Under the pieces are notes generated by a model. It was not told the origin of the DNA. It worked only from the letters and a program-made list of their open reading frames with translations, and searched no databases. Of a stretch of 64,000 nt of DNA, positions 28,843 to 38,452 are shown piece after piece. This DNA comes from Shuttleworthia sp045545575 (GTDB taxonomy: Bacteria > Bacillota > Clostridia > Lachnospirales > Lachnospiraceae). A program made the translations under genes and the position numbers. The stretch covers positions 1 to 64,000 of the forward strand of contig JAZQBE010000052.1 in assembly GCA_045545575.1 (NCBI GenBank). Direction: 5' to 3'. The first letter of the stretch is position 1, and each line of letters begins with the position of its first letter.

Positions 28843-31485
28843 ATGGCAGGATCACGCATCAAGGGCATTACCGTGGAGATCGGCGGCAACGCTACCAAAC
28901 TCGAAAAGGCCCTCGAAGGCGTCAACAAGAAGGTCACGCAGACCTCGAGCGACCTGAAAGACCTCAACAAGCTGCTGAAGTTCGATCCCGGAAATGTGGA
29001 ACTCCTCAAGCAGAAGCAGGAAGCCCTGAAGAAGGCCACCGAGGCGACGAAGGAACGACTCGAAGAAGAGAAGAAGGCCCTCGCGCAGCTGAAGGAAGGC
29101 GACCAGACCGACGAGGTCAAACGGAACGCTGAACTTCTCGAACGGCAGATCCAGGACGACGAGATCGCGCTGAAGAACCTCAAGAAGGAAATGAAAGACT
29201 TCGGCTCCGTCTCACAGCAGCAGATCAAGGCCGCCGGGGAAAAGATGCAGGAGCTCGGCGGGAACATCTCGAAGGCCGGGAAGAGCATGGAGGAAGCCGG
29301 CACCACGCTGACGACTCACGTCACCGCTCCGATCGTGGCCGGGTTCACGGCAGCGGTCAAGACGACGGCGGACTTCGACTCATCGATGAGCAAGGTCGCG
29401 GCGGTCTCCGGTGCGACAGGCGACGACCTCGACGCACTCCGCGCCAAGGCGAAAGAGATGGGCGAGGAGACACAATTCTCCGCGTCACAGGCTGCCGACG
29501 CCCTCAACTACATGGCGATGGCGGGCTGGAAGACGGACGACATGCTGTCCGGTATCTCGGGCATCATGGATCTGGCGGCGGCATCAGGCGAAGACCTCGC
29601 GACGACCTCCGACATCGTGACGGACGCTCTGACGGCCTTCGGCATGACGGCAGCGGACTCTGGTCGATTTGCTGACGTGCTGGCGGCGGCATCGAGCAAC
29701 GCAAACACCAACGTGTCGATGCTCGGAGAATCGTTCAAATACGTGGCCCCGGTCGCCGGTGCCCTCGGATTCTCGGCTGAGGATACCTCCATCGCCCTCG
29801 GCCTGATGGCCAACGCCGGTATTAAGGCATCGAACGCGGGCACGTCCCTGCGCACGATCATGACGAACATGGCCAACCCGACCGCCGACATGCAGGCGGC
29901 GATGGAAGCCCTCGGCGTCTCTCTCGATGACGGTGAGGGAAACATGCTCTCGTTCAAAGAGATCATGGATCAGATGCGTGCCGGCTTCGGCGACATGAAG
30001 ATCCCGCTCGAGGAGTACATCGAGACAGAGCGAGAGCTGCACGCCGCGATGGAAGAGGGCACGATCACAGAATCGGAGTACGACAAAGCATTCGAGCAGC
30101 TGCACATCAGGGCTTTCGGAGCAGAAGGCGCGATCAAGGCCCAGACCGCAGCGATGCTCGCCGGCAAGCAGGGCATGTCCGGTCTGCTGGCCATAGTCAA
30201 CGCATCCGACGAGGACTACGCGAAGCTGACGGAGGCGATCTACAACTCCGAGGGCGCGGCGTCGGACATGGCTGCGACCATGAACGACAACCTCAACGGT
30301 CAGCTGAAGATCCTCGGATCCCAGATCGAGGCGGCGGCGATCTCCATCGGCGAGATCCTGATCCCGATCATCCGGGACGTGGTGACGGTCATCCAGGAAT
30401 GGGTGGACAAGTTCAACTCCCTCGACGAAGACCAGCAGAAGACGATCCTGACCATCCTCGGCGTTGTGGCGGCCATCGGGCCATTGCTTTTGATAATCGG
30501 CAAGCTCGTGCCGGTCATCGGCGGCGTGATCACAGCTGTCGGAACGATCACAACCGCGGCGGCTCCGCTTCTCGCAGCCCTCGCACCCATCGCGCCCATC
30601 ATCCTCGGCGTGATCGCAGCCATCGCGGCGGCGATTGCGATCGGTGTCCTGTTGTACAAGAACTGGGACAAGATCGTCGAGTGGGCCGGCAAGCTGAAGG
30701 AGAAGATCTCGGAAGCCTGGGACAACATCAAAGAGAAGACCACAGAGCTGTTCAACTGGGTGACGGAAAAGTGGAACGCCCTGAAGGATGGCATCAGCAA
30801 CGCAGCCAACGCGGCCAAGACGGCAGTCACCGAAAAGTGGAACGCCATGAAGGACGCTGTCGGCGGCGCGATGGAGAACTTGAAAAGCAACGTAGAGGGC
30901 AACCTCGACCGCATCAAGGGCAAGTACGAAGAAGCGGGCGGCGGCATCAAAGGCGCGATGGCGGGAGCGATGGAAGGCATCAAGATCGCCATGGAGACTG
31001 AGTTCAACATCATCGACACCCTGACCGGCGGCAAGCTGACGGCGATCAAGGACAAGTTCACGGACATCTTCAACGGCGCGAAGGACATCGTGAAGAACGC
31101 CCTCGAGAAGATCAAGGGATTTTTCAATTTCTCCTGGGAGCTTCCGAAACTTAAAATGCCTCACCCGAAATTCACGGGCAAGTTCTCCTTGAATCCGCCA
31201 TCGGTCCCGACCTTCTCCATCGACTGGTACAAGAAGGCCTACACCAACCCCGTCATGTTCACCTCGCCTACGGTCCTCCCGACAGCTGGCGGCCTGAAGG
31301 GATTCGGCGACGGCAGCGGGGCTGAGATCGTCATGAGCGACCGGATGCTCAAACAGATGGCAGGCACGACCAACTACAACGTCACCGTCAACGCCGCGCC
31401 GGGCATGGACGTGCGTCAGCTGGCGGATGCGGTACAGCAAAGGCTGGCACAGGTACAGAGACAGAAAGAGGCCGTTTATGCGTAA
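28843..31485 (+). CDS. tail tape measure protein
   Basis: An 880-residue tape measure. N-terminal coiled coil (about 1-140), a TP901-type core (TADFDSSMSKVAAVSGATGD, then SASQAADALNYMAMAGWKTD), hydrophobic membrane-like segments (about 540-610) and a structured C-terminus. Length sets the tail length; at roughly 0.15 nm per residue the tail would be about 130 nm, an estimate only. GGAGGGCC precedes the ATG. Confidence 0.95.
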   Translation: MAGSRIKGITVEIGGNATKLEKALEGVNKKVTQTSSDLKDLNKLLKFDPGNVELLKQKQEALKKATEATKERLEEEKKALAQLKEGDQTDEVKRNAELLERQIQDDEIALKNLKKEMKDFGSVSQQQIKAAGEKMQELGGNISKAGKSMEEAGTTLTTHVTAPIVAGFTAAVKTTADFDSSMSKVAAVSGATGDDLDALRAKAKEMGEETQFSASQAADALNYMAMAGWKTDDMLSGISGIMDLAAASGEDLATTSDIVTDALTAFGMTAADSGRFADVLAAASSNANTNVSMLGESFKYVAPVAGALGFSAEDTSIALGLMANAGIKASNAGTSLRTIMTNMANPTADMQAAMEALGVSLDDGEGNMLSFKEIMDQMRAGFGDMKIPLEEYIETERELHAAMEEGTITESEYDKAFEQLHIRAFGAEGAIKAQTAAMLAGKQGMSGLLAIVNASDEDYAKLTEAIYNSEGAASDMAATMNDNLNGQLKILGSQIEAAAISIGEILIPIIRDVVTVIQEWVDKFNSLDEDQQKTILTILGVVAAIGPLLLIIGKLVPVIGGVITAVGTITTAAAPLLAALAPIAPIILGVIAAIAAAIAIGVLLYKNWDKIVEWAGKLKEKISEAWDNIKEKTTELFNWVTEKWNALKDGISNAANAAKTAVTEKWNAMKDAVGGAMENLKSNVEGNLDRIKGKYEEAGGGIKGAMAGAMEGIKIAMETEFNIIDTLTGGKLTAIKDKFTDIFNGAKDIVKNALEKIKGFFNFSWELPKLKMPHPKFTGKFSLNPPSVPTFSIDWYKKAYTNPVMFTSPTVLPTAGGLKGFGDGSGAEIVMSDRMLKQMAGTTNYNVTVNAAPGMDVRQLADAVQQRLAQVQRQKEAVYA

Positions 31486-32185
31486 TTACTTCACTTTCGC
31501 GGGCCACGACAGCCGTGACTACGGCGTCTACATCTCAGGTCATGGCACCTTCGACTCACCCACGAGGGTGTACGAGCTGATCAGCGTCCCCGGCAGGTCC
31601 GGGGACCTGGTCGGCACGGAACGAAGACTCGAGAACATCGAGCTGACCTACCCGGCGTTCGTGTACAGCGACTTCGCCAACAAGATGGCCGCCCTCCGCG
31701 GGATGCTCCTGTCGCAGATCGGCTACCAGAGACTCGAGGACACCTACCACCCTGACGAGTTCCGCAAGGCCCTCTACAGCGGCGGCCTGACTGTGGAGAC
31801 GAACGGACGGAACGACGCGGGCCAGTTTGACCTGACCTTCATCTGCAAGCCCCAGCGGTACCTCAAGAGCGGCGAGACGGCGATCACGGTGGCGTCCGGA
31901 GGATCCATCTCCAACCCGACCGACTTCGACGCCCAGCCGCTGATCGTGGTCACCGGCGCGGGCCAGCTGCAGATCGGCCAGACGACGATCACCATCGCGT
32001 CCGGGTTTGCATCGGTCACTATCGACTGCGAGATGATGGACTGCTACAGCGGCAAACAGAGCGCGAACGACAAGGTGACCTTCTCGGGCAACAATTTCCC
32101 GACACTCAAGCCGGGGAGCAACGGGGTCGTGTACGGCTCCGGTATCACTAACGTACAGATCACACCGAGGTGGTGGCGCGTATGA
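31478..32185 (+). CDS. distal tail protein (Dit)
   Basis: A 235-residue Dit-like protein (YFTFAGHDSRDYGVYISGHG, YELISVPGRSGDLV), which forms the hub joining tail tube and tip. Start ATG 31478, 8-nt overlap with the tape measure. CKPQRYLKSGE near the middle is typical. Confidence 0.9.
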   Translation: MRNYFTFAGHDSRDYGVYISGHGTFDSPTRVYELISVPGRSGDLVGTERRLENIELTYPAFVYSDFANKMAALRGMLLSQIGYQRLEDTYHPDEFRKALYSGGLTVETNGRNDAGQFDLTFICKPQRYLKSGETAITVASGGSISNPTDFDAQPLIVVTGAGQLQIGQTTITIASGFASVTIDCEMMDCYSGKQSANDKVTFSGNNFPTLKPGSNGVVYGSGITNVQITPRWWRV

Positions 32186-35100
32186 TCCCTATCCTTTTCC
32201 CATCAACAGAGACATCCTTCACGACCAACGGCCTCGGACGTCTGGCAGAGTGTACCAGGTGCGAGGTCACCGAAGAGCGGAACGGGGTGTACGAGTGCGA
32301 GTTCGACTATCCTGTCAGCGGTAAATTGTACGACCAGATCGCGATCGGCACCTACATCGCCTGTACGCACGACGACAAGGGCGACATTCAGCCGTTTGAG
32401 ATCTACATGCGCACGGCTCCGCTCAACGGCCTCGTGACCTTCAATGCCAGACACATCTCCTACAAGCTCGGGACGATCGTCGCCAAGCCGTTCACCGCTT
32501 CCTCCTGCGCGGCGGCACTGGCGGCGATCCCCAACAACGCGATGACCTCCTGCCCGTTCACGTTCTGGACGGACAAGAGCGTCACCGCGTCTTTTGCGTT
32601 GACGAATCCCAAAACCATCCGCTCGATCCTCGGAGGGGCAGAAGGATCCATCCTCGACGTGTTCGGCACCGGCGAGTACGAGTGGGATATGTTCACGGTC
32701 AAGCTGCACCAGCACCGCGGGCAGGACTCCGGGGTCACGATCCGCTACGGGAAGAACCTCCTCGACCTGACGCAAACCGTGGACGCGGAGAACCTCTACA
32801 ACGCGGCGGTCGGCTACTGGGAGAAGGACGGCGACACCCAGTACGGCGCGGTTACCAAGGGCACCGGCGTCACGGCGGAGGCGATCGCGGTCACGCTGGA
32901 CTTTTCGGGGGACTTTGAAACGAAGCCGACCAAAGCGCAGCTGAACGCCAAGGCGAAGGCCTTCCTCGATGCGAATCAGCCGTGGATCCCCAAAGAGAAT
33001 ATCAAGGTGGACTTCGTGCAGCTGTGGCAGACGGAGGACTACAAGGACGTCGCCGCCCTCCAGAGGGTGGGCCTGTGCGATACGGTGTCGGTGATCTACC
33101 CCGAATTAGGGGTGACGGCTCAAAACGTCAAGGTCATCTCCGTGACCTACGACACCCTGCGCGACAGGTACTCGGAGATGGAACTCGGCGAGGCCAAATC
33201 CTCGTTTGCGGAAGTGATCAGGGTCGAGACTGAGGCACTCGTTGCGGACAAGCCATCGATCTCCATGATGGACGCAGCCATCGCGGCGGCGACTGAACTC
33301 ATCCGCGGCGGCCTCGGCGGTCATGTGGTCATCACGACCAACGCGGACGGTGAGCCCGAAGAGATCCTCATCATGGACACGGACGACGTCAACACGGCCC
33401 AGAAGGTCTGGCGGTGGAACCTCGGCGGCCTCGGGTACTCCTCGACAGGCGTGAGCGGCCCATACGGCACAGCGATCACGCAGGACGGGGAGATTGTGGC
33501 GTCATTCATCACGGCTGGAATCCTGAACGCGAATGTGATCCGCGCCGGGGTTCTACAGGATCAGCAAGGGGCGAACCATTGGAACCTCGAGACCGGAGAG
33601 TTTCGGCTGTCCACCATGCCGACGATCAACCTCCTGCCGTCGATCTACCGGCGCGAGTACATGAACCCGGAAACGACCACATCCGCGGGATGGACGAACA
33701 ACGGCGTGACGTGGACGGTGGACGCACTCGGACGTGTGACAGGCAGCGGCACGGCGACAGCGGACAACAGCTACTTCCTCATCACAGCCAACGACCTGAC
33801 CAGCCCCATCCCGCGAATAACCCTCGACCCGGCGAAGAGCTACTTCTTGCAGGGCGGCCCGGCTGGCGGAAGTCAAGAAGGCTACTCCCTCCGGGCACAA
33901 GCATATGACGCGAACGAGAACATCATCAACACCTACGCGGACTGTGGTGACGGCGTGGTCATTCCTGCCGGCGCAACCTACCTCTACGTGTGGATCCGCT
34001 TCATGTCCGGGACTTCCACGACAAAACGCTTCTGGCCAATGCTGTCGGAAGGAACATCGAGGAAGGCCTACCAGAGCACCCACGGCGCAGAAGGGCAAAT
34101 GAACGCCTCCATAAAGGTGAACAGCGACAGCATCGCGCTGAAGGTCAACACCTCGGACTACAACGCCGCGAACATCGTCGGCAAGATCAACGGGTCCTCG
34201 CTGGTGATCGACCCTGACAACATCAGCCTTGTGGGAAAAACGATCAATCTGACCTCGGAGAACATTCAGATCCTATCGACGAGCGGCATGAACGTGTCGA
34301 AGGACGGTGCGATCTGGACGGGCGAGATGAAACCAAACAAGTCCTACGCGTCTATCACTAAGGACGGTGTCCTTTACTCCCGCTACCGGCTCGGGCGCGG
34401 AGACGTTCCTGTCGGCCAGAGAGTGCTCGTCTCCTCTGGCGTCATCTATCTGCAAAAAGGAGAGGCAAGCGGGTCATGGACTGACCCCTACCAATACACT
34501 GGCCCGTATGAGTGGACGACCGTTTCGACATATGGGTTGGCACCTGAGCCTGATGACGCCTACACGCTGTCGTCATGGGCCAACATCACGCACATCACCG
34601 CGGGCGACATCGAAACGGGCAAGCTGCTGACGACGGGCGCGGCACGGCTGCACAACTCGAGCGGCATCTGGAGGGCGAACGCGACACCGCAGTTCTGGTT
34701 CTGGAGAAGCGACACAACGTCACAGGCGAACACGCTCGCGCTGATCTTCTCTAACACGCAGACAGTCAACGGTAAAGCGTGCATGGAGCGGTTCTACATC
34801 CGCGAATACTCCTACGACGCCTCGACCGGCGACCAGAAGAATAACTGGGAGAACTACTACCTCCCGACCGTGAACGCGGGACGGACGACGAACGCGAGCT
34901 ATCAGATCCTGACCACAAAGACGGTCGCAAAGAACACGGTTACCTACAGCGCGACGGTGAACTTTGCCGCCAACGAGACCAAGAACATCGCCCTCACCGG
35001 CACGCTTCCGAGCGGATACGCTGTGACGGACGTTGCTGGCATCATCGCCCAGAACACCGGCAACGGCAACGTGGTCTTTGTAACGATCTCACAGCCGAAC

Positions 35101-35199
35101 ACGGCGACGTCAATGGGCGTCACCTGTCGCAATTTTTCAAACAGTGCGGCGACCAACTGCACCGTGAGCGTCACCTATCGGTTAATCAAAGGATTGTAA
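32182..35199 (+). CDS. tail-associated protein (Tal/prophage endopeptidase-tail type)
   Basis: A 1005-residue tail-tip protein. Its N-terminal ~370 residues are the gp27-like hub domain (RCEVTEERNGVYECEFDYPV, VTFNARHISYKLG, VGLCDTVSVIYPELGV). The middle (ITAGILNANVIRAG) and the C-terminal ~500 residues are beta-rich, likely fibre and carbohydrate-binding parts; the last section (YQILTTKTVAKNT ... NFSNSAATNCTVSVTYRLIK) resembles receptor-binding beta domains. No peptidase motif is evident. Start ATG 32182; overlaps Dit by 4 nt. Confidence 0.85.
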   Translation: MIPILFPSTETSFTTNGLGRLAECTRCEVTEERNGVYECEFDYPVSGKLYDQIAIGTYIACTHDDKGDIQPFEIYMRTAPLNGLVTFNARHISYKLGTIVAKPFTASSCAAALAAIPNNAMTSCPFTFWTDKSVTASFALTNPKTIRSILGGAEGSILDVFGTGEYEWDMFTVKLHQHRGQDSGVTIRYGKNLLDLTQTVDAENLYNAAVGYWEKDGDTQYGAVTKGTGVTAEAIAVTLDFSGDFETKPTKAQLNAKAKAFLDANQPWIPKENIKVDFVQLWQTEDYKDVAALQRVGLCDTVSVIYPELGVTAQNVKVISVTYDTLRDRYSEMELGEAKSSFAEVIRVETEALVADKPSISMMDAAIAAATELIRGGLGGHVVITTNADGEPEEILIMDTDDVNTAQKVWRWNLGGLGYSSTGVSGPYGTAITQDGEIVASFITAGILNANVIRAGVLQDQQGANHWNLETGEFRLSTMPTINLLPSIYRREYMNPETTTSAGWTNNGVTWTVDALGRVTGSGTATADNSYFLITANDLTSPIPRITLDPAKSYFLQGGPAGGSQEGYSLRAQAYDANENIINTYADCGDGVVIPAGATYLYVWIRFMSGTSTTKRFWPMLSEGTSRKAYQSTHGAEGQMNASIKVNSDSIALKVNTSDYNAANIVGKINGSSLVIDPDNISLVGKTINLTSENIQILSTSGMNVSKDGAIWTGEMKPNKSYASITKDGVLYSRYRLGRGDVPVGQRVLVSSGVIYLQKGEASGSWTDPYQYTGPYEWTTVSTYGLAPEPDDAYTLSSWANITHITAGDIETGKLLTTGAARLHNSSGIWRANATPQFWFWRSDTTSQANTLALIFSNTQTVNGKACMERFYIREYSYDASTGDQKNNWENYYLPTVNAGRTTNASYQILTTKTVAKNTVTYSATVNFAANETKNIALTGTLPSGYAVTDVAGIIAQNTGNGNVVFVTISQPNTATSMGVTCRNFSNSAATNCTVSVTYRLIKGL

Positions 35200-35209
35200 G
35201 GAGCAGACA

Positions 35210-35527
35210 ATGGAATGGATCCCATGGAGCATCAGCGGACTCAGCCTTCTCTTCGTGATCCTGACCTTTGTCAGGACTGGCACGAAGGAACGAAGAACGG
35301 AGGACGCTGACCAGAACGCGAGGTTCGAGAGCATCAAAGAGGGCGTCTTGAAGGCGAACATGAAGCTCGACCAAGTCTGCGCGACAACCACAGAGCTGCG
35401 GTCGGACATCAAGAGCATGGACAAGGATCTCAAAAATTACTCAGAACGCCTGACCGCCGTGGAGCGGGATCTGAAAACGGCGTTCAACATGATCGACGAG
35501 ATCCGGGAGCAGATGAAAGGAGCATGA
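35210..35527 (+). CDS. membrane-anchored coiled-coil protein before the holin
   Basis: A 105-residue protein with one N-terminal membrane helix (about 5-22) and a long coiled coil (FESIKEGVLKANMKLDQ to the end). Similar small proteins adjacent to phage holins (XhlA-like) help lysis; assignment by context. Confidence 0.65.
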   Translation: MEWIPWSISGLSLLFVILTFVRTGTKERRTEDADQNARFESIKEGVLKANMKLDQVCATTTELRSDIKSMDKDLKNYSERLTAVERDLKTAFNMIDEIREQMKGA

Positions 35528-35528
35528 T

Positions 35529-35735
35529 ATGAAGATAGACAAGAGATGGTGGAAGGCAGCGGGCATCCGTGCGGTCAAGACCATCGCACAGACGGCGATC
35601 GCGACAATCGGCACGGCGGCGGTCATGGGCGAGGTAAACTGGCTCGGCGTCGGGTCAGCTGCCTTGCTGGCGGGGATCCTGTCGCTCCTGACGAGCGTGG
35701 CGGGACTCCCGGAGTTGGAGGAACACAGCAAATGA
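35529..35735 (+). CDS. holin (r1t type)
   Basis: A 68-residue membrane protein with basic N-terminus (KIDKRWWKAAGIRAVKTIAQ) and two hydrophobic segments, matching phage r1t-type holins that permeabilise the membrane at lysis. Overlaps the amidase by 4 nt. Confidence 0.85.
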   Translation: MKIDKRWWKAAGIRAVKTIAQTAIATIGTAAVMGEVNWLGVGSAALLAGILSLLTSVAGLPELEEHSK

Positions 35736-36760
35736 AGGTCAATCGAGACTATGTCGAGACCAACGACTACGAGACGCGGCGGGGGCAGGATGTAGAGTGG
35801 ATCGTGCTCCACTATACGGGGAACTGGACGGACAAGGCAGTCAACAACTGCAAGTACGCCCGGCGCGAGAAGCTCAACCGCTCGGCGCACGTCTACGTGG
35901 ACGAGGAGGGGGCGTGGCAGAGCGTCCCCTACGCCTACGCCGCGTGGAGCGTCGGCAAGAACTACGGACACCTGAACCTCTTCGGGAAGTGCACGAACTA
36001 CAACAGCATCAGCGTGGAGATGTGCTCAAGAGGCGGAACCATCCAGCCGAAGACGGTCGACAACACGGTCGAGCTGGTCAAGGATCTCATGCAGGCCTAC
36101 GCGATCGACGCTGACCACGTGGTGCGGCACTGGGACGTGTGCTCGAAGAATTGCCCAGGGTGGTACGGCTGGAACCCTTCGACCGGATCTGAACAGCTGT
36201 GGCTGGACTTCAAGTCACGACTCCAGGCACCGAAGGAAGAGGCGGCGGACAACTTCGACCTGATCTTCAATGCTACGGACTACCGGCATTACAACCCCGA
36301 GGTGCAGGGCGACGATCTGGCGGCCTTCTTCCACTTCTTCTTCCAAGGGATGGATGAGGGCAAACGGGGATCCTTCTGGTTCGACCCGAAGTATTACGCC
36401 GACCAGAACGGAGACCTCCGCGAGGCGTTCGGGATCCTGTGCCGGCCGTACTACGAACACTTCATGCGGTACGGCTACCGGGAGGGACGGTTCCCTCTGG
36501 ATCTGTCGCCGGTGTACGACTGGGAGTTCTACCGCTCGCAATATTGGGATTTACAGGAAGCCCTCGGAGACGATCAAGCGTCCTACCTGACGCACTTCCT
36601 CTTGTACGGCATGAAGGAAGGCAGACAGGCACACAAGAACTTCGACCCGGTGACCTACCGGATGGCCTACCCCGATCTTGACGAGGCCTTCGGGGATGAC
36701 TGGCGGAGCTACTACCGGCACTATTTGGAATATGGGATCAAGGAAGGGAGAGAAGGCTAA
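35732..36760 (+). CDS. N-acetylmuramoyl-L-alanine amidase endolysin with C-terminal repeats
   Basis: A 342-residue endolysin. The amidase_2 domain (about 1-165) has zinc ligands His27 (VLHYTGN), His133 (VVRHWDV) and Cys141 (KNCPGW), with Glu96 in ISVEMC. The C-terminal half (about 180-342) is four tandem repeats of about 40-50 residues built around a Y-x3-N/Y-x-D-L-x2-A-F/L-G ... HF/HY ... YG-x-x-EGR pattern, probably a cell-wall-binding module. Start ATG 35732 after GGAGGAAC. No signal peptide; release needs the holin. Confidence 0.93.
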   Translation: MKVNRDYVETNDYETRRGQDVEWIVLHYTGNWTDKAVNNCKYARREKLNRSAHVYVDEEGAWQSVPYAYAAWSVGKNYGHLNLFGKCTNYNSISVEMCSRGGTIQPKTVDNTVELVKDLMQAYAIDADHVVRHWDVCSKNCPGWYGWNPSTGSEQLWLDFKSRLQAPKEEAADNFDLIFNATDYRHYNPEVQGDDLAAFFHFFFQGMDEGKRGSFWFDPKYYADQNGDLREAFGILCRPYYEHFMRYGYREGRFPLDLSPVYDWEFYRSQYWDLQEALGDDQASYLTHFLLYGMKEGRQAHKNFDPVTYRMAYPDLDEAFGDDWRSYYRHYLEYGIKEGREG

Positions 36761-37065
36761 TGGCTGTAGTAAGAGGCACAACGCCAACCTTTACATTGAC
36801 ATTCCCGGAGACGGTGGACTTGACGGAGGCGGACAACGTCTACGTCACGTTCACGTCCGGGGGCAGCATCCTGACGAAGACAGGGACGGATCTGGACGTC
36901 TCCGCGCATGAGGTCTCCGTCTACCTGACACAGGCCGAGACCTTCGCTTTCGACACGGGCGTGATTGAGATCCAGGTCAACTGGACGCTGAGCGGCAACA
37001 GACTGGCCTCGGAGATTAAGAAGTACTCGATCACGAAGCAGCTGCTCAACGAGGTGCTCTCGTGA
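36760..37065 (+). CDS. small beta-rich phage structural protein
   Basis: A 101-residue protein (VVRGTTPTFTLTFPETVDLT) resembling the N-terminal domain of phage upper-baseplate/BppU-like proteins. Coupled to the amidase stop (TAATG) and overlapping the next gene by 4 nt. Its location after lysis genes is typical for tail decorations in this phage group. Confidence 0.6.
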   Translation: MAVVRGTTPTFTLTFPETVDLTEADNVYVTFTSGGSILTKTGTDLDVSAHEVSVYLTQAETFAFDTGVIEIQVNWTLSGNRLASEIKKYSITKQLLNEVLS

Positions 37066-37328
37066 TCACGATCCCGATGACGGTGGCCGCATCCAATGCG
37101 GAGATACAAATCGACATCGCGCAGTCGCTCGTGCCGATTGAGATGACCGTCAACGCCACCCAGAGCGATGCCGGCAAGTACACCGGCGAATACATCGTCA
37201 CCCCGTCCGCCGTCCAGCAGACACTGGAGACCGCCGGGAAGATCCTCAGAGAGAATGTAACCATTGAGCCGATTCCGTCAAACTATGGTTTGATCAGTTG
37301 GAACGGCAGCACACTGTTAGTATCATAG
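37062..37328 (+). CDS. small phage structural protein
   Basis: An 88-residue protein starting at GTG 37062 (KYTGEYIVTPSAVQQTLETA, GKILRENVTIEPIP). The TGxYxVTPs..qTLeTaGK block is frequent in Lachnospiraceae phage tail proteins. Exact role unknown. Confidence 0.6.
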   Translation: MITIPMTVAASNAEIQIDIAQSLVPIEMTVNATQSDAGKYTGEYIVTPSAVQQTLETAGKILRENVTIEPIPSNYGLISWNGSTLLVS

Positions 37329-37341
37329 AAAGGCGAAAGAA

Positions 37342-37740
37342 ATGGCTCAGAACGTAATCATCAACGGCGTGACCTATCAGTCTGTCCCCGAGGTGGACAT
37401 CCCCAAGAGCGGCGGCGGCACTGCGAAGTTCTACGACACCGCGGGCGCGGACATCTCCGCGGGAGACGTCCTCACCGGCAAGACGGCCTACGGCGCGAGC
37501 GGTCAGGTCAGCGGATCCATGGCGAACAACGGAGCGACCGGCGGCACGATCGGTACGAAGGCCGGCACGGTGACGATCCCGGCGGGCTACACCACCGGCG
37601 GCACCGTCTCCCTGTCGAACGTGTCCGACTGCATCGCCGCGAACATCCTGACGGGCAAATCCATCCTCGGCGTGAGCGGCTCCCTTGCCATGCCCACGAT
37701 CTCGCAGGACGGCACGACCAAGATCCTGTCCATCTCGTAA
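37342..37740 (+). CDS. repetitive phage tail/fibre protein, first of a paralogous pair
   Basis: A 132-residue protein. The N-terminus (MAQNVIINGVTYQSVPEVDI) is shared with the next gene. The centre repeats an ILTGKSxxG/VLTGKTAYG pattern with TVTIPAGYTTGG, a common shape in tail-fibre or decoration proteins. Probably virion surface. Confidence 0.65.
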   Translation: MAQNVIINGVTYQSVPEVDIPKSGGGTAKFYDTAGADISAGDVLTGKTAYGASGQVSGSMANNGATGGTIGTKAGTVTIPAGYTTGGTVSLSNVSDCIAANILTGKSILGVSGSLAMPTISQDGTTKILSIS

Positions 37741-37751
37741 AGGGGGCAACA

Positions 37752-38432
37752 ATGGCACAGAACATCACATTGATGGGTGCGTCCTACTCCGACGTCCCTG
37801 CTGTCACCCTCCCGAAGACCGGTGGCGGCACGGCACGATTTGACGATGCGTCCGTCACGACAGCCATCGCCGGGGACGTGGCGCAGGGCAAGGTGTTTGT
37901 CGCGGCTGACGGCACGATCACGACCGGGACGGCATCAGGCGGTGGGGGATCGTCAAACATTGTACAGGGTACGTTCACTTACACGGCTCCAACCACAAGC
38001 AGTACGGTTTTGGAGATCGACCTGCCGTATGAGGGCACCGGGTATCCGATAGCGATTGGCATTTATGTTGCGGACGGCCCGTACAACTCGTCTTCATACT
38101 TTTACAGCCACGTACAACAGTATGCCGTGGCGCATTATCAGGCGATCAAGGCTAACATGACCACGACCCCTGCTTATACTGGCGGAAATCAGCAGAACGA
38201 TGGTTTCTCCTGCGTTTGCCGATATAAAAGCAGTTCCTCGAGCGCAACATCTTACACGCAAGCTGCAAGTAACGCATTTGTCATTTGTTCACAAAGTGCT
38301 CCGACCACGAGCAACTATTTTCAAATCGTTCGTATGCCATCGGCAAAAAAGATGAAGGTGCTGATTGCACATACATCTGTCGGATTTGCACGGGGCATCA
38401 CGTATGCCTACTATGTCATTTACTCATCGTAA
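37752..38432 (+). CDS. phage tail/receptor-type protein, second of the pair
   Basis: A 226-residue protein. Its first ~65 residues are paralogous to the previous protein (MAQNITLMGASYSDVPAVTL, then PKTGGGTARF); the Gly/Ser linker leads to a beta-rich C-terminus (FTYTAPTTSSTVLEIDLPYE ... IAHTSVGFARGITYAYYVIY) unlike it. The region is AT-richer than upstream late genes and is the last gene before attR, typical of an exchangeable tip domain. Its stop touches the arm-site repeats. Confidence 0.6.
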   Translation: MAQNITLMGASYSDVPAVTLPKTGGGTARFDDASVTTAIAGDVAQGKVFVAADGTITTGTASGGGGSSNIVQGTFTYTAPTTSSTVLEIDLPYEGTGYPIAIGIYVADGPYNSSSYFYSHVQQYAVAHYQAIKANMTTTPAYTGGNQQNDGFSCVCRYKSSSSSATSYTQAASNAFVICSQSAPTTSNYFQIVRMPSAKKMKVLIAHTSVGFARGITYAYYVIYSS

Positions 38433-38452
38433 ATGGACACGAAATGGACACG
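38431..38452 (+). promoter_or_regulatory. candidate integrase arm-type sites at the right end
   Basis: AAATGGACACG is repeated twice in perfect tandem (38431-38441, 38442-38452), 34 bp before attR, and matches the repeats by attL in the same orientation. Two- and three-copy repeats flanking the core is the expected attP layout. Confidence 0.68.
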
